49,249 bases of DNA from Psychromonas sp. MB-3u-54 (GTDB lineage: Bacteria; Pseudomonadota; Gammaproteobacteria; Enterobacterales; Psychromonadaceae), in contig NZ_PJBP01000170.1 in the NCBI RefSeq assembly GCF_002836415.1, positions 1 through 49,249 of the forward strand, given 5' to 3'. Shown in pieces: positions 8,881 to 18,070 of the stretch. A program made the translations under genes and the position numbers. Each line of letters begins with the position of its first letter. Within the stretch, counting starts at the first letter, position 1. Below the pieces are notes generated by a model that worked only from the letters and a program-made list of their open reading frames with translations, had not been told where the DNA came from and ran no database searches.

Positions 8881-9639
8881 CTAAGATTGAAGCAGTGTTT
8901 GCCCCCCATCCCAAAATAACTTACTGCCCGATAAAAACAAAAAGAAGTAACACAAGCGATAGACCAATGTCTGGCTGACCCGGTGCAGTAACCACACACC
9001 TATTTTGACACCAACGGGTGCGAGCGGCATCAAGACCAGCGAAGTCATCAAGTTGGTCTGATCAAATCCACCCAATAGGCTATAGGGAATAAGTTTGAAC
9101 AGATTAATGATCCCAAACAGCACCGCCATAGTGGCGACAAACACAATTTTGTCCAGTTTCAATGGCAACAGGTAAATACTGGCAGGCCCTCCTCCTGCAT
9201 GAATCGCAGTGCTGGAAAAACCACTCAGAAGGCTCCAAAACCAGGCACTCAGAGTGCCTCCTTTTTGCGTTTTATTCGTGCCGACTGTAATGTACTGCAG
9301 GCAAAACAACAGTGATAAACCACCAATCAGTAATTTTAATCCCGATTCTGGTGTTACGCTCAAAAACAGCCCGGCCAACGCAACCCCTATTAAAGACCCC
9401 GGCAGCATCCCTTTTAATATCCCATAATCCGCATGACGATAATGTTGTTTAACAGCCAATACATCCATCACACACAGAATAGGCAATAATATAGCCGCCG
9501 CCTGTGCGGGCGCAATGGCCATTGCCATCAAAGGCACTGCAATAATACCCGGCGCGCCCCCCAATCCTCCTTTACCTATGCCATAAATGAATACCGCAGG
9601 AATAGCCGTTACATAAAACCAAGGATCTAAAACAATCAT
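8881..9639 (-). CDS. TauE/SafE (TSUP) family membrane protein
   Basis: An inner-membrane protein of 252 aa with about eight hydrophobic segments, belonging to the sulfite exporter TauE/SafE family. Members move small organic or sulfur anions such as sulfite, sulfoacetate or taurine-derived compounds. The N-terminal glycine-rich repeat element GIGKGGLGGAPG (about residues 20-31) and the second half HAGGGPASIYLLPLK are the family's paired hallmarks. It stands alone, with repeats on both sides, so context gives no substrate. The gene lies downstream of, and in the same direction as, iolA, but a strong terminator separates them. Confidence 0.85.
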   Translation of the reverse strand: MIVLDPWFYVTAIPAVFIYGIGKGGLGGAPGIIAVPLMAMAIAPAQAAAILLPILCVMDVLAVKQHYRHADYGILKGMLPGSLIGVALAGLFLSVTPESGLKLLIGGLSLLFCLQYITVGTNKTQKGGTLSAWFWSLLSGFSSTAIHAGGGPASIYLLPLKLDKIVFVATMAVLFGIINLFKLIPYSLLGGFDQTNLMTSLVLMPLAPVGVKIGVWLLHRVSQTLVYRLCYFFLFLSGSKLFWDGGQTLLQS

Positions 9640-9689
9640 TACCCTGCTCTCCGATTAAAAGTCATATTCATTTCCTGTGTATTGTAGAT

Positions 9690-9842
9690 ATAATGCCAAT
9701 CCGCATAAATATCTGACCTATCTTGCTTATTAAAATTAACGCTAGCTTCGTTGTTTTCAATCTCAATAGCCAGTCAAACGTCTTGCTATCATCACTTTTT
9801 CCTGCGCAATTTTAGACCATTTACTTATGCAGATTGGTATAA
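9690..9842. repeat. MITE-like element with imperfect terminal inverted repeats
   Basis: The left end reads ATGCCAATCCGCATAAATA and the right end, on the opposite strand, ATACCAATCTGCATAAGTA, bounding about 153 bp with no coding capacity. The interior shares GCTAGCTTCGTT with the element at 39487-39649 on the other strand. The TACCAAT-type ends with TA at the outer edge suggest a non-autonomous element of the IS630/mariner kind; this is inference. It lies in the 9640-10123 intergenic stretch, which holds no gene I can support. Confidence 0.6.
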
Positions 9843-10070
9843 CTGCAACGTACAGGCTGGAAAATACAGATGACAATCTTGCTCATCGCGAATCCTTCTT
9901 ATACATTGCAGGCTAATCCGAAGCACATCACTATCATTCTCAGTGAGGAATACCGCAACAGGTATAAGTACAATAGCATTTGTTGTCGCTACCAAAAAAA
10001 TGATTATCGTGATAGAAAAGCGCAATTATAAATAGAAATTAAACCAACAGATTGCATTATTTACTGACAC

Positions 10071-10106
10071 AAAAAAGCCCGGTCAGCTTTGACACTGACC
10101 GGGCTT
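10071..10106 (-). terminator. terminator of the iolC-iolA operon
   Basis: A perfect 12-bp GC-rich stem AAGCCCGGTCAG / CTGACCGGGCTT with an 8-base loop; read on the minus strand it ends in TTTTTT. It lies 18 bp past the iolA stop. Confidence 0.93.
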
Positions 10107-10123
10107 GCTTGAGCGTACCGTTT

Positions 10124-11632
10124 TTACATGGTAGGCATAGCAAAGCTGCTGGCGTGCTCTTCTAAACGCACACTGGCAGGCCAACGACTGGTCACGGTTT
10201 TCATGCGTGTATAAAAACGTACACCATCACTGCCATGTACATTCAAGGGTCCAAACACCGAGCGTTTCCATCCTCCAAAGCTGTGGAATGCCATTGGTAC
10301 AGGAATTGGTACATTGATGCCGACCATTCCAGCCAGAACATCTTCACTGAACTGGCGGGCAGATTCACCATCACGGGTAAAGATAGCAGTCCCATTACCG
10401 AATTCATGATTATTAATCAGATCAAGCCCAGTCTGGTAATTAGGCACTCGCACGACTACTAGTACCGGACCAAAAATCTCTTCTTGGTAAATGGTCATCT
10501 CCGGTGTGACATTATCAAATAACGTCGGCCCTACAAAATAACCCGCTTCATGTCCGTCTACAGTTAAATGACGGCCATCAACCAGCAGTGAAGCACCCTG
10601 TTGTTCACCCGCCGTAATATAATCGCAGATTTTAGCTTTATGCTGAGCGGTGACAACTGGTCCCATATCGTTTTCCGGGCCATCAACTATGCCGGGGCCA
10701 ACACGCATCTCTTTGATCTGAGCTTGCAGCTTTTCAACCAGTTGGTCGCCGGTTTCATCACCGACCGCGACAACAACAGACAACGCCATGCAGCGTTCTC
10801 CCGCAGCACCGTAAGCGGCGCCCATAATAGCATTAGCGGCCATATCAAGGTCGGCATCGGGCATTAATAAACAGTGGTTTTTCGCGCCACCCAGGGCTTG
10901 ACAACGTTTGCCATGGGCAGATGCAGTGCTGTAAATATATTCAGCAATAGGTGTTGAACCTACAAAACTTGCTGCTTGTACACGCGGATCGGTCAATAGT
11001 ACATCGACTGCTTGTTTATCACCATTAACAACGTTAAACACGCCATCGGGCAATCCAGCTTGTTTCAACAAGTCAGCCAGTTCCAAGGCGAAGGATGGAT
11101 CTTTTTCCGATGGTTTGAGTACAAAGGTATTGCCCGTCGCTATTGCAATCGGAAACATCCACATCGGCACCATAGCCGGAAAGTTAAAGGGTGTGATACC
11201 AACACATACGCCCAGCGGCTGCATCAACGAATGGCTGTCCACGCCTGTTCCCACATTGGCTGAATGTTCGCCTTTTTGCAGGTGCGGAATACCGCAGGCA
11301 TATTCTACAACTTCCTTGCCGCGCGTAATTTCTCCGATGGCATCGGAATACACTTTGCCGTGTTCATTTGAAATCAGACGTGCAAGCCTGTCCATATTAG
11401 CCTCTAATAACGCCTTAAAAGCAAACATTACTCGAGCACGTTTTAACGGTGACGTTTTTGACCAAGCCGGAAAAGCGCTATCAGCCGCTGCAATAGCAGC
11501 TTCCGTTTCGGCTTCATTGCTGAGCACCACTTGTCTGGTTTGCTCACCCGTGGCAGGATTAAAGACAGGGGAAAAGCGTTGACTGTTGCTTTCACTGATC
11601 TGGCCGTTGATAAAGTTTTGAACTGTTTCCAT
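10124..11632 (-). CDS. iolA: CoA-acylating methylmalonate/malonate semialdehyde dehydrogenase
   Basis: Last step of inositol breakdown: oxidises malonate semialdehyde with NAD+ and CoA to acetyl-CoA and CO2 (methylmalonate semialdehyde gives propionyl-CoA). The aldehyde dehydrogenase fold shows FNFPAMVPMWMFP (about 149-161), KPSEKDPS (173-180) and the catalytic C281 in GERCMALS. The usual general-base Glu is replaced in LGGAKNH (247-253), as is typical of this CoA-dependent subfamily. The 502-aa length is normal. It follows iolC by 11 bp in one operon and is the only semialdehyde dehydrogenase in the window, so it must serve both iol modules. The same enzyme could also serve valine degradation as mmsA. 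Confidence 0.95.
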   Translation of the reverse strand: METVQNFINGQISESNSQRFSPVFNPATGEQTRQVVLSNEAETEAAIAAADSAFPAWSKTSPLKRARVMFAFKALLEANMDRLARLISNEHGKVYSDAIGEITRGKEVVEYACGIPHLQKGEHSANVGTGVDSHSLMQPLGVCVGITPFNFPAMVPMWMFPIAIATGNTFVLKPSEKDPSFALELADLLKQAGLPDGVFNVVNGDKQAVDVLLTDPRVQAASFVGSTPIAEYIYSTASAHGKRCQALGGAKNHCLLMPDADLDMAANAIMGAAYGAAGERCMALSVVVAVGDETGDQLVEKLQAQIKEMRVGPGIVDGPENDMGPVVTAQHKAKICDYITAGEQQGASLLVDGRHLTVDGHEAGYFVGPTLFDNVTPEMTIYQEEIFGPVLVVVRVPNYQTGLDLINNHEFGNGTAIFTRDGESARQFSEDVLAGMVGINVPIPVPMAFHSFGGWKRSVFGPLNVHGSDGVRFYTRMKTVTSRWPASVRLEEHASSFAMPTM

Positions 11633-11643
11633 GCATTACTCCC

Positions 11644-13617
11644 TTAGAGACTGTTTGTTAATAATGTTGATGAGGTGGATTCTGTTATATTGTTCTGGCC
11701 ATAGACCGGCGCAGCACGTTGTTGCCAACACTGAATAATGGCGTGATAATTAGCTTTAATTTGATCTATCAAGATGGCGTCATCGATTTTATTTGCAAGC
11801 CATGCACGTGACGGTTGAGCAAATATCGTCCGCCCCACTGCAAAACCTTTTACCCATGAGCAAGTAGAAGCTGCATCAAAGCCCGCTTTCAGCTCGTCAG
11901 CAGGTGCATTTAAGCCTAACAACACAACCCCGCGACAATGCGAATCGTTTGCTTCAATCAAGGCACTTACCTGCGTCCATGAATCAGCACTTAATGGCGG
12001 CAATTTCCACCAGTCAGGTTTGACGTTTAATGCATAGAAACGCTTTAAGAGTTGCACATACTGAGCATCACCTTTGGGCATACCTTCTGGTAAAATCACT
12101 TCCAAGAGCAATTCGTGGCCCGATTGACAGCATGCCTTATACACTTCGATCACTGCATTTTCCTGCACCTGCTGCATTCCAGAATGGTCATCGGGATGAC
12201 AAAATATTAAACACTTAACGATATGTTCAAGTGGCCAATGAACCAACTGGGAACCAATGTTGCCGTGCTCTAATGTTAAGGGCCGGGAACCTGGCTGCTC
12301 TATCGGACGCGCAATCCAACAATCAGTTCCGGTCGCATCATTCAACACAGATTGCCCAAAACGGCTATCACACAATATGCCCGCCTTGCCTGCTAATTCA
12401 GCTTCCTGTGCCACTTCCTTGCTGGCTTTGAAAATCAAGTCCTTCAATGTCGAAATACGCCCCAGATCGGCAGCGGATTCATTGGCGATATCGACCAATT
12501 GACTGCGATGATCAAATGCCAGCACGCACAGTTCATGCCACTGTTTTCTGCGGGTGGTCACGCGGTGCAAATGGTTGAGCTCGGGATCAAGATCCGGACG
12601 AGGAACGCTGTCTGCCCGTGCTAAATAATTATCTAATTCTTCTTTTGAGGGCATGGCCGGTGCGCAGCCATGACGCGATACCACCAGGGCACCACATGCA
12701 TTGGCATAGGCACAGGATTTTTCCCATCCTTCATTATTCAAGTACCCGCGCAGCAGCCCGGACATAAAGGCATCACCGGCACCTAAAACGTTCAACACAT
12801 CAACGCGAACACCTTGGATAGTGATCCCCTCATCAAGAGAATCAGGAATCACGTCGGAGAAAACTGAACAGCCTAACGGACCGCGTTTACAAACGAATTC
12901 TGCCTGGCTGACAGCGCGCACGCTGCGCAGTGCTTCGATCGTGTCGGTTGAACCGCCGGCAATATGAAACTCTTCTTCGGTGCCAACCACTAAATCAAAC
13001 AAGTGTAATACGTCTTTAAGTTGGGCTGTGACCGACTCTGAAGCAATGAAACGTGTTTCACCGTCTCCTAATGCTGTCAGCCCCCATAAGATAGGACGAT
13101 AGTCGATGTCTAAAGCGGTTTTTACCCCGTGACGTCGTGCATACTTTAATGCAGTCAGCACCGCTTCCCGCGTTTGCGGGTTAGATAAATGAGTGCCGGT
13201 AATCGCTAAACAGCGCGCCGATGCAATGTACTCTTCAGACACATCTTCTGCTGTAATGGCCATATCAGCACAATTGTCACGATAAAAAATAAGGGGAAAT
13301 GTCTCGGTATCTTTTATACCTAAAAGCACCAATCCGGTGAGTCGCTCTTTATCGGTTACCAGGTGGCTGGTATCTACACCAACAGCGTCCAGCTCTTCTT
13401 TTAAAAAACGCCCCATGTGTTCATCACCAACACGCGCCAGCATTGAAGATTTTAAACCTTGTCGCGCCGTACCGTAAGCGACATTACCTGAAGATCCTCC
13501 CAAATATTTAGAAAACGATCCCATATCTTCAAGGCGTGCACCAACTTGCTGTCCATATAAGTCAACAGCAACACGGCCCATACAAATAAGATCGAGTTTC
13601 CTATTATTAGCTTTCAT
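11644..13617 (-). CDS. iolC: 5-dehydro-2-deoxygluconokinase fused to DUF2090 (kinase/aldolase)
   Basis: Cytoplasmic two-domain protein of 657 aa. Residues 1-330 are a PfkB sugar kinase with GGSSGN (40-45) and the signature GAGDAF (279-284, catalytic D282); this phosphorylates 5-dehydro-2-deoxygluconate. Residues about 345-640 are the DUF2090 domain, a TIM-barrel aldolase relative starting near WHELCVLAFDHR. In many proteobacteria this fusion is thought to cleave the phosphorylated product into DHAP and malonate semialdehyde in place of IolJ. The window also has a separate kinase (22474-23469) and an IolJ-like aldolase, so both activities occur twice. It heads an operon with iolA, divergent from iolR. 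Confidence 0.94.
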   Translation of the reverse strand: MKANNRKLDLICMGRVAVDLYGQQVGARLEDMGSFSKYLGGSSGNVAYGTARQGLKSSMLARVGDEHMGRFLKEELDAVGVDTSHLVTDKERLTGLVLLGIKDTETFPLIFYRDNCADMAITAEDVSEEYIASARCLAITGTHLSNPQTREAVLTALKYARRHGVKTALDIDYRPILWGLTALGDGETRFIASESVTAQLKDVLHLFDLVVGTEEEFHIAGGSTDTIEALRSVRAVSQAEFVCKRGPLGCSVFSDVIPDSLDEGITIQGVRVDVLNVLGAGDAFMSGLLRGYLNNEGWEKSCAYANACGALVVSRHGCAPAMPSKEELDNYLARADSVPRPDLDPELNHLHRVTTRRKQWHELCVLAFDHRSQLVDIANESAADLGRISTLKDLIFKASKEVAQEAELAGKAGILCDSRFGQSVLNDATGTDCWIARPIEQPGSRPLTLEHGNIGSQLVHWPLEHIVKCLIFCHPDDHSGMQQVQENAVIEVYKACCQSGHELLLEVILPEGMPKGDAQYVQLLKRFYALNVKPDWWKLPPLSADSWTQVSALIEANDSHCRGVVLLGLNAPADELKAGFDAASTCSWVKGFAVGRTIFAQPSRAWLANKIDDAILIDQIKANYHAIIQCWQQRAAPVYGQNNITESTSSTLLTNSL

Positions 13618-13867
13618 TTTTTGTACTCCATTATTTGGCTATTTCTAGTCTTCAATACCGATCCGTATAGACATCAGCTCAATCGTGCATTTTTAAATCA
13701 ATTATTTGTTACTGTTAACAGCAGGGAATGTAGTCCGTGCCCTAACGAAGACATAAAGTATACGAAATACACGTTTCATTTTCAATATAAAAAAGAATAT
13801 ATATTTCATCTTGTGAGCGTGATTTGATTTTTAAACTTTCTTCACTGGCAATAAAAAACCTAAAAAA

Positions 13868-13883
13868 TGAAAAATATTTATCA
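13868..13883. promoter_or_regulatory. putative IolR operator
   Basis: TGAAAAATATTTATCA differs at one position from the perfect 16-bp palindrome found at 27987-28002. It lies about 250 bp upstream of the iolC start. Confidence 0.6.
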
Positions 13884-14124
13884 CTCATGGGGAAGCCAGT
13901 GACAATGTTTAGACAGACGCTTTAATAACTTATTTTAAGATCAATGAGTTACTCATAAAATTGATATCAAAACCTTATTTAGCAAAGTAAATACAAGCAG
14001 TTAAAAGAGGTTTTTATTTTAAAACAAGTCACCCTTCCAATAAACTAAAGCTAGCTATTTTAATATATCCACAATATAACAATCGGTTTTTTCATGCTTA
14101 AAATTCTAGCGCAAAGTGATAAAT

Positions 14125-14140
14125 TGAAATTTATTTTTCA
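14125..14140. promoter_or_regulatory. putative IolR operator
   Basis: TGAAATTTATTTTTCA has both TGAAA and TTTCA half-sites at the same spacing as the other copies. Confidence 0.55.
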
Positions 14141-14182
14141 GATTGACAGCATTCCCTTCTATGATAAAAATCCCGAAAAAAG

Positions 14183-14214
14183 CTAATAAATGAAATTTTT
14201 ATTTCATTTATTAG
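14183..14214. promoter_or_regulatory. 32-bp perfect palindrome containing an IolR-type site
   Basis: Two perfect 14-bp arms (CTAATAAATGAAAT and its complement) flank TTTT. The core TGAAATTTTTATTTCA is at 14191-14206 and fits the operator consensus; the arms extend it by eight bases each side. Being AT-rich and far from a gene end it is more likely an operator than a terminator. Confidence 0.6.
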
Positions 14215-14377
14215 CGTATGTGCTGCATAATAATGAAGGTCTGTGTGCTATCAGGATCGTCACAATAACGATTGAAGGTACAATATTACAGACTCAGGAA
14301 AAGGAAGATTTTTTACCTTAGTGCAATTATTCAGGAATGAACCATCTATTCTATGCCTGTGTTATTATAAAAAAACA

Positions 14378-14403
14378 CGAAAAATACATTTCATACTGAA
14401 ATG
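14378..14403. promoter_or_regulatory. putative IolR autoregulatory operator
   Basis: CGAAAAATACATTTCA (14378-14393) overlaps a second perfect palindrome CATTTCATACTGAAATG (14387-14403). It lies only 43 bp upstream of the iolR start codon, a good place for repression of its own promoter. Confidence 0.55.
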
Positions 14404-14446
14404 CAAACACGCCAATTTCAGATCGAGTTAGATTAGGAAGTATGAC

Positions 14447-15286
14447 ATGCCTGTAGCCACCACCCTTACTGAACTTCAAGATCAAATCCGCGCTCGTTAC
14501 GGGGATTTAAGTAAACGATTACAGCAAGTTGCCTGTTATGTTTTGGATAATAATAATAGTCTGGCCTTTGATACCATCAAAGTTATTGCCAGCCAGGCTG
14601 ATGTCCCTCCTTCAACCTTAATCCGTTTCGCTAAGGCCTTTGAATTCACTGGTTTCAATGAAATGAAACAATTATTTAGGAAAAATTTAGTTGAAGAAAC
14701 AGTAAGTTACACCGACAGAGCGCGCTTGTTTCAAGATCTTGAATCTAATCAGAAAATACGTGAAAAACCATCACATATTTTACAAGAGTTTGCGCGGGTC
14801 AACTCCCAAGCGATGAATCAACTGGCAGCACAAACACCTGAAAATAAATTAGAGGCGGCCATTGATATTCTGAGTAAGGCTGAAAATATCTACCTGATTG
14901 GTTTAAGACGCTCATTTAGTATCGCGTCTTATTTAACCTACGCCCTGCGTCATCTAGAACGCCGTGCATTCCTGATAGACGGGTTAGGCGGAATGTTTAA
15001 GGAGCAGCTCTCCATGGTAGGTCCGAATGATGCCGTACTGTCTATAAGTTTCAGCCCCTACGCCGAGGAAACAGTGACCTTAAGTGAAGCAGCTTCACAA
15101 GCAGGCGCTAAACAAATTGTCATCACCGACAGTCAAATAAGCCCGCTCGCGACCTTCAGTGATGTTTGTTTTGTGGTCAATGAAGGTAAAGTCGATGCAT
15201 TCAGATCGCAATCGGCTTCTTTATGTCTAGTACAGTCATTGGCCGTTGCATTGGCTTTTAAACAAGGTAAAGCACAGGAAATTTAG
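14447..15286 (+). CDS. iolR: RpiR-family transcriptional regulator (IolR type)
   Basis: DNA-binding regulator of 279 aa. Residues about 5-80 form the RpiR helix-turn-helix domain (SKRLQQVACYVLDNN ... VPPSTLIRFAKAFEF) and about 125-260 a SIS sugar-phosphate domain (AENIYLIGLRRSF ... SISFSPYAEETV). RpiR-type IolR proteins repress iol genes until an inositol-derived intermediate binds. It is divergent from iolC-iolA, with multiple palindromes between. A paralogue with the same layout lies at 19706-20542. The last codons (KAQEI, stop) come from a tandemly repeated segment; the final repeat copy could instead encode GITQGISDLMDVK, so the C-terminus appears altered. The SIS domain itself looks complete. 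Confidence 0.9.
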   Translation: MPVATTLTELQDQIRARYGDLSKRLQQVACYVLDNNNSLAFDTIKVIASQADVPPSTLIRFAKAFEFTGFNEMKQLFRKNLVEETVSYTDRARLFQDLESNQKIREKPSHILQEFARVNSQAMNQLAAQTPENKLEAAIDILSKAENIYLIGLRRSFSIASYLTYALRHLERRAFLIDGLGGMFKEQLSMVGPNDAVLSISFSPYAEETVTLSEAASQAGAKQIVITDSQISPLATFSDVCFVVNEGKVDAFRSQSASLCLVQSLAVALAFKQGKAQEI

Positions 15287-15590
15287 CATCCCAGCCTGTT
15301 TATGTTTAGGCGCTCATGCATTGGCTTTTAAACAAGGTATAACACAGGGAATTTAGCATCCCAACCTGTTTATGTTTAGGCGCTCATGCATTGGCCGTTG
15401 CACTGGCTTTTAAACAAGGTAAAGCACAGGAAATTTAGCATCCCAGCCTGTTTATGTTTAGGCGCTCATGCATTGGCCGTTGCACTGGCTTTTAAACAAG
15501 GTAAAGCACAGGAAATTTAGCATCCCAGCCTGTTTATGTTTAGGCGCTCATGCATTGGCTTTTAAACAAGGTATAACACAGGGAATTTCA
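15236..15590 (+). repeat. tandem amplification of the iolR 3' end
   Basis: The last part of iolR recurs five times. Copies of GCATTGGC(...)TTTTAAACAAGGT begin at 15248, 15318, 15388, 15470 and 15552, at spacings of 70, 70, 82 and 82 bp; the longer units include an extra GGCCGTTGCACT. The first copy is inside the gene. The last continues without a stop into AISDLMDVK-like codons ending TAA near 15611, which probably represents the original gene end. It fills most of the gap to the terminator at 15612. Confidence 0.9.
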
Positions 15591-15611
15591 GACTTAATGG
15601 ATGTAAAATAA

Positions 15612-15647
15612 AAGCCCCAATAATGGCATAACCTATCATTGGGGCTT
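15612..15647. terminator. bidirectional terminator between iolR and iolG
   Basis: AAGCCCCAAT pairs with ATTGGGGCTT, with 16 bases between. Read on the minus strand it is followed by TTATTTTA, so it ends the iolB-iolG transcript well; on the plus strand the tail is weaker (CTATAA) but it still lies at the end of iolR. The genes converge here. Confidence 0.85.
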
Positions 15648-15720
15648 CTATAACGGACTAAACAACAGTTCAGGTACCGATTTGGCTGTCGCTAAACAGC
15701 GATCGCAGAATAACGTTTTT

Positions 15721-16707
15721 CTACAGAGTAACCGTTTTACCTGATTTCATTGACTCCAGCGCAGCTTCAGCCAGCACTAAAGCAAACTCACCATCAACAC
15801 CGCTACAGGCAGGCTGACAGCGCCCTGCTAATACATCTGCAAAATGCTGCCATTCAGCAATATAAGCATCTTCATAACGCTCAAGGAAGAAAAGTTGAGG
15901 TTTAGCACTGATACAACCCGTTGCCCCCCAATGCTCTACCAAATTCTCTTTCATGTTACCTGCTTGTAATAAACCTTTTTCACCATGCAGCTCTAGTCGT
16001 TGATCATAACCATAACCCGATCGGCGGCTATTGGAAATTGTGGCCAGTGCCCCTGAAGGAAAATGCATCACAATCACCGCGGTATCAATATCACCCGCTT
16101 CACCAATGGCAGGATCCACAAGACAACTGCCGTGCGCAGTGATCGACACAGGATCTTCACCAAGAATGAAGCGCGCCATATCCAGATCATGAATGGTCAT
16201 ATCGCGGAACATACCACCCGAGACTTCGCTGTATTCAGCAGGCGGTGGTGACGGATCACGCGAGGTAATTATAAGGGACTCTGCTTTACCCACAGTACCT
16301 GCGCCAAGCTGTTCTTTTAGATGGCGAAATTGCGGGTCGTAACGACGATTAAAACCCACCAACATAGGCACATTGTGCTTTTCAACAACGGATAAGCAAT
16401 CCCTTACCTGAATAAGATTCAAATCAATCGGCTTTTCACAGAAGATAGCTTTACCATTGATGGCAGCCAGTTTGATTAAATCGGCATGCGTATCGGTTGC
16501 TGAACAAATGCAGACACCATGGACGTTTGGATCGGCCATCGCTTCTTCAACAGACTGAATTTTGGCCTGATAAGCAGCCGTTAATTTTTGTGCCCCTTCT
16601 AAATAAGGGTCAATAACTGAATACAAATTTGTTTCAAGGTGATTGTTAATATTTACAGCATGCACCTGACCAATACGGCCAGCGCCAAATAAAGCGATGT
16701 TGAACAT
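15721..16707 (-). CDS. iolG: inositol 2-dehydrogenase (Gfo/Idh/MocA family)
   Basis: First step of the pathway: NAD+-dependent oxidation of myo-inositol to 2-keto-myo-inositol (scyllo-inosose). The 328-aa protein has the Rossmann motif GAGRIGQVHA (about 8-17), the EKP motif in FCEKPIDLN (about 94-102), and the active-site DMTIHDLDMARF (Asp and His near 170-175). This layout matches bacterial IolG/IdhA closely. A TAAGGAG ribosome site precedes the ATG. It lies 89 bp downstream of iolB in the same direction. Some related enzymes prefer D-chiro- or scyllo-inositol, so the exact isomer is not certain. Confidence 0.92.
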   Translation of the reverse strand: MFNIALFGAGRIGQVHAVNINNHLETNLYSVIDPYLEGAQKLTAAYQAKIQSVEEAMADPNVHGVCICSATDTHADLIKLAAINGKAIFCEKPIDLNLIQVRDCLSVVEKHNVPMLVGFNRRYDPQFRHLKEQLGAGTVGKAESLIITSRDPSPPPAEYSEVSGGMFRDMTIHDLDMARFILGEDPVSITAHGSCLVDPAIGEAGDIDTAVIVMHFPSGALATISNSRRSGYGYDQRLELHGEKGLLQAGNMKENLVEHWGATGCISAKPQLFFLERYEDAYIAEWQHFADVLAGRCQPACSGVDGEFALVLAEAALESMKSGKTVTL

Positions 16708-16796
16708 GTCAACTCCTTAGCAAGTAGAGTGCACTGTTATGAATGTATACAGCGCACATTTGAACGCTGAAACAGCATTCCGTGAGTGTTGGTTTT

Positions 16797-17642
16797 CTAT
16801 TTTGAGTGTAGCTTTGCGTAAGCCGGCGTATTTATCCATTGGTGATCCGGCTCCCAGGTAAACAACCACTTACGCGTCGGGCCAGCCATCACATTCAAGT
16901 AATAATTATTATACCCGGCCATCGTCGCCACAGGGTGATAGCCTTTTGGCACTTGCACCACATCTTTGTTGTATACCGCCATGCATTCATCGAGACTGCG
17001 ATCATCGGTATAGACTCGCTGCATGCAAAAACCTTGGTCAGGTTGAATACGGTGGTAATAAGTTTCTTCTAAATAGGTTTCATGGGGCTGGGCATCATTA
17101 TCATGCTTGTGGCTGGGGTATGAACTGCTGCAGCCTTCATCGGTAAACACTTCGACCACCAGTAAGCTGTCTGCCGGTTGATCATCGGGCAGAATATTGT
17201 GGACATAGCGCTGGTTTTTGCCGACACCACGTTTTTCTGCCGCAATATCATCGGGCGCAATCAGACGGGTGACATGGTTCCCTTTTCCTGGCGCCTGGCA
17301 GACCGCCAATTCGAGCATAGTATCAGCGACCACGGAATACGCTTCATTCGGCGCAATATACACAGCATATGGTTTCTTTTTTTCAAAGGGATCCATGCGA
17401 TCACCAATATGCTCAAATGTCATGCTTGGGGTAGTGATACTGGCTTTACCTGCCACTAATACCAGGCATACTTCATTGCTTGTCGCGGGCATGTGCAGAC
17501 TTTGACCTGCCTGCAGCTCATACACTTCAAACCCGACATACTGCCAACCCGCCGAAGCCGGTGTGATGGATTGCGTCTTACCTTGCGCATTTGGCGGCTG
17601 GTATGCCGACAACAATGGAGAAAATGGAGATCGTATTGACAT
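16797..17642 (-). CDS. iolB: 5-deoxy-glucuronate isomerase (first copy)
   Basis: Isomerises 5-deoxy-D-glucuronate to 5-dehydro-2-deoxy-D-gluconate in the cytoplasm. It is a bicupin of 281 aa; the metal-site residues are visible in PSHKHDND, the glutamates of YLEETYYHR, and KGYHPV. I use the ATG at 17642 because GAAGAGG lies six bases before it; an upstream GTG at 17663 has no such site. It begins an operon with iolG and is divergent from the TIM-barrel gene at 18071, with IolR-type palindromes between. A second iolB (21460-22332) is clearly different in sequence. Confidence 0.94.
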   Translation of the reverse strand: MSIRSPFSPLLSAYQPPNAQGKTQSITPASAGWQYVGFEVYELQAGQSLHMPATSNEVCLVLVAGKASITTPSMTFEHIGDRMDPFEKKKPYAVYIAPNEAYSVVADTMLELAVCQAPGKGNHVTRLIAPDDIAAEKRGVGKNQRYVHNILPDDQPADSLLVVEVFTDEGCSSSYPSHKHDNDAQPHETYLEETYYHRIQPDQGFCMQRVYTDDRSLDECMAVYNKDVVQVPKGYHPVATMAGYNNYYLNVMAGPTRKWLFTWEPDHQWINTPAYAKLHSK

Positions 17643-17847
17643 GATGCACCTCTTCCCTTTCACGACAATAGGTCGGATCGTGTTCCTGAGAACAGGAAAT
17701 GGGAGAATAAATAATTAAAAATAAATTCCAAATTAATGACTATTTGGAAAATTTGTTTTGTGGGTAGGTTAACACCGCCAATATTCATTATTTACGGCCT
17801 TAAACTGGCACTATTCCGTATTAAATCATTAAGCCATAGCCACTCAA

Positions 17848-17863
17848 TGAAAAATAATTATCA
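17848..17863. promoter_or_regulatory. putative IolR operator (weaker)
   Basis: TGAAAAATAATTATCA has both half-sites with two mismatches to the perfect palindrome. It lies in the 428-bp stretch 17643-18070 between divergent iolB and the isomerase gene, which contains no other supported gene. Confidence 0.45.
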
Positions 17864-17978
17864 AAAAAAATATCACCAAAAAAGCCCCACAGACCCATCA
17901 TAAACTGGAGTAAAAGATATTGCCATAGATAATCCCACAGAATTGTCACTCGAAACAATAAAATAAGAAGCTGATCAC

Positions 17979-17993
17979 GGAAAATATTTTTCA
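17979..17993. promoter_or_regulatory. putative IolR operator
   Basis: GGAAAATATTTTTCA is the reverse complement of TGAAAAATATTTTCC, the core seen twice upstream of scoAB. It lies 78 bp upstream of the isomerase start. Confidence 0.6.
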
Positions 17994-18070
17994 CTAAGTA
18001 CAAAATTACCACCTACAGTTTTTACGCCGATAAAGCTCCCGCTAAACGGCAAACAAATGAGGGATATTTA

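Larger units (their letters stand above)
13618..14446. promoter_or_regulatory. divergent iolC / iolR control region with several operators
   Basis: 829 bp of very AT-rich DNA with no supported gene. It carries at least four palindromes of the GAAA-N6/8-TTTC type (13868-13883, 14125-14140, 14183-14214, 14378-14403), plus weaker matches near 13764-13777 and 13795-13808. The spread from one promoter to the other suggests that the divergent regulator controls both its own gene and the iolC-iolA operon, possibly with looping. Confidence 0.7.

Noticed and set aside
9825-10025. 66-codon minus-strand frame between the TauE-like gene and iolA
   Set aside because: Overlaps the MITE-like end, no ribosome site, and the product is unlike any protein I know.
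11115-11582. 155-codon plus-strand frame inside iolA
   Set aside because: Antisense shadow of iolA, whose catalytic and family motifs are intact.
17701-17760. Further IolR site TTTGGAAAATTTGTTTT upstream of iolB
   Set aside because: Only one half-site fits; the second lacks TTCC or TTTCA, so it is not listed as an operator.
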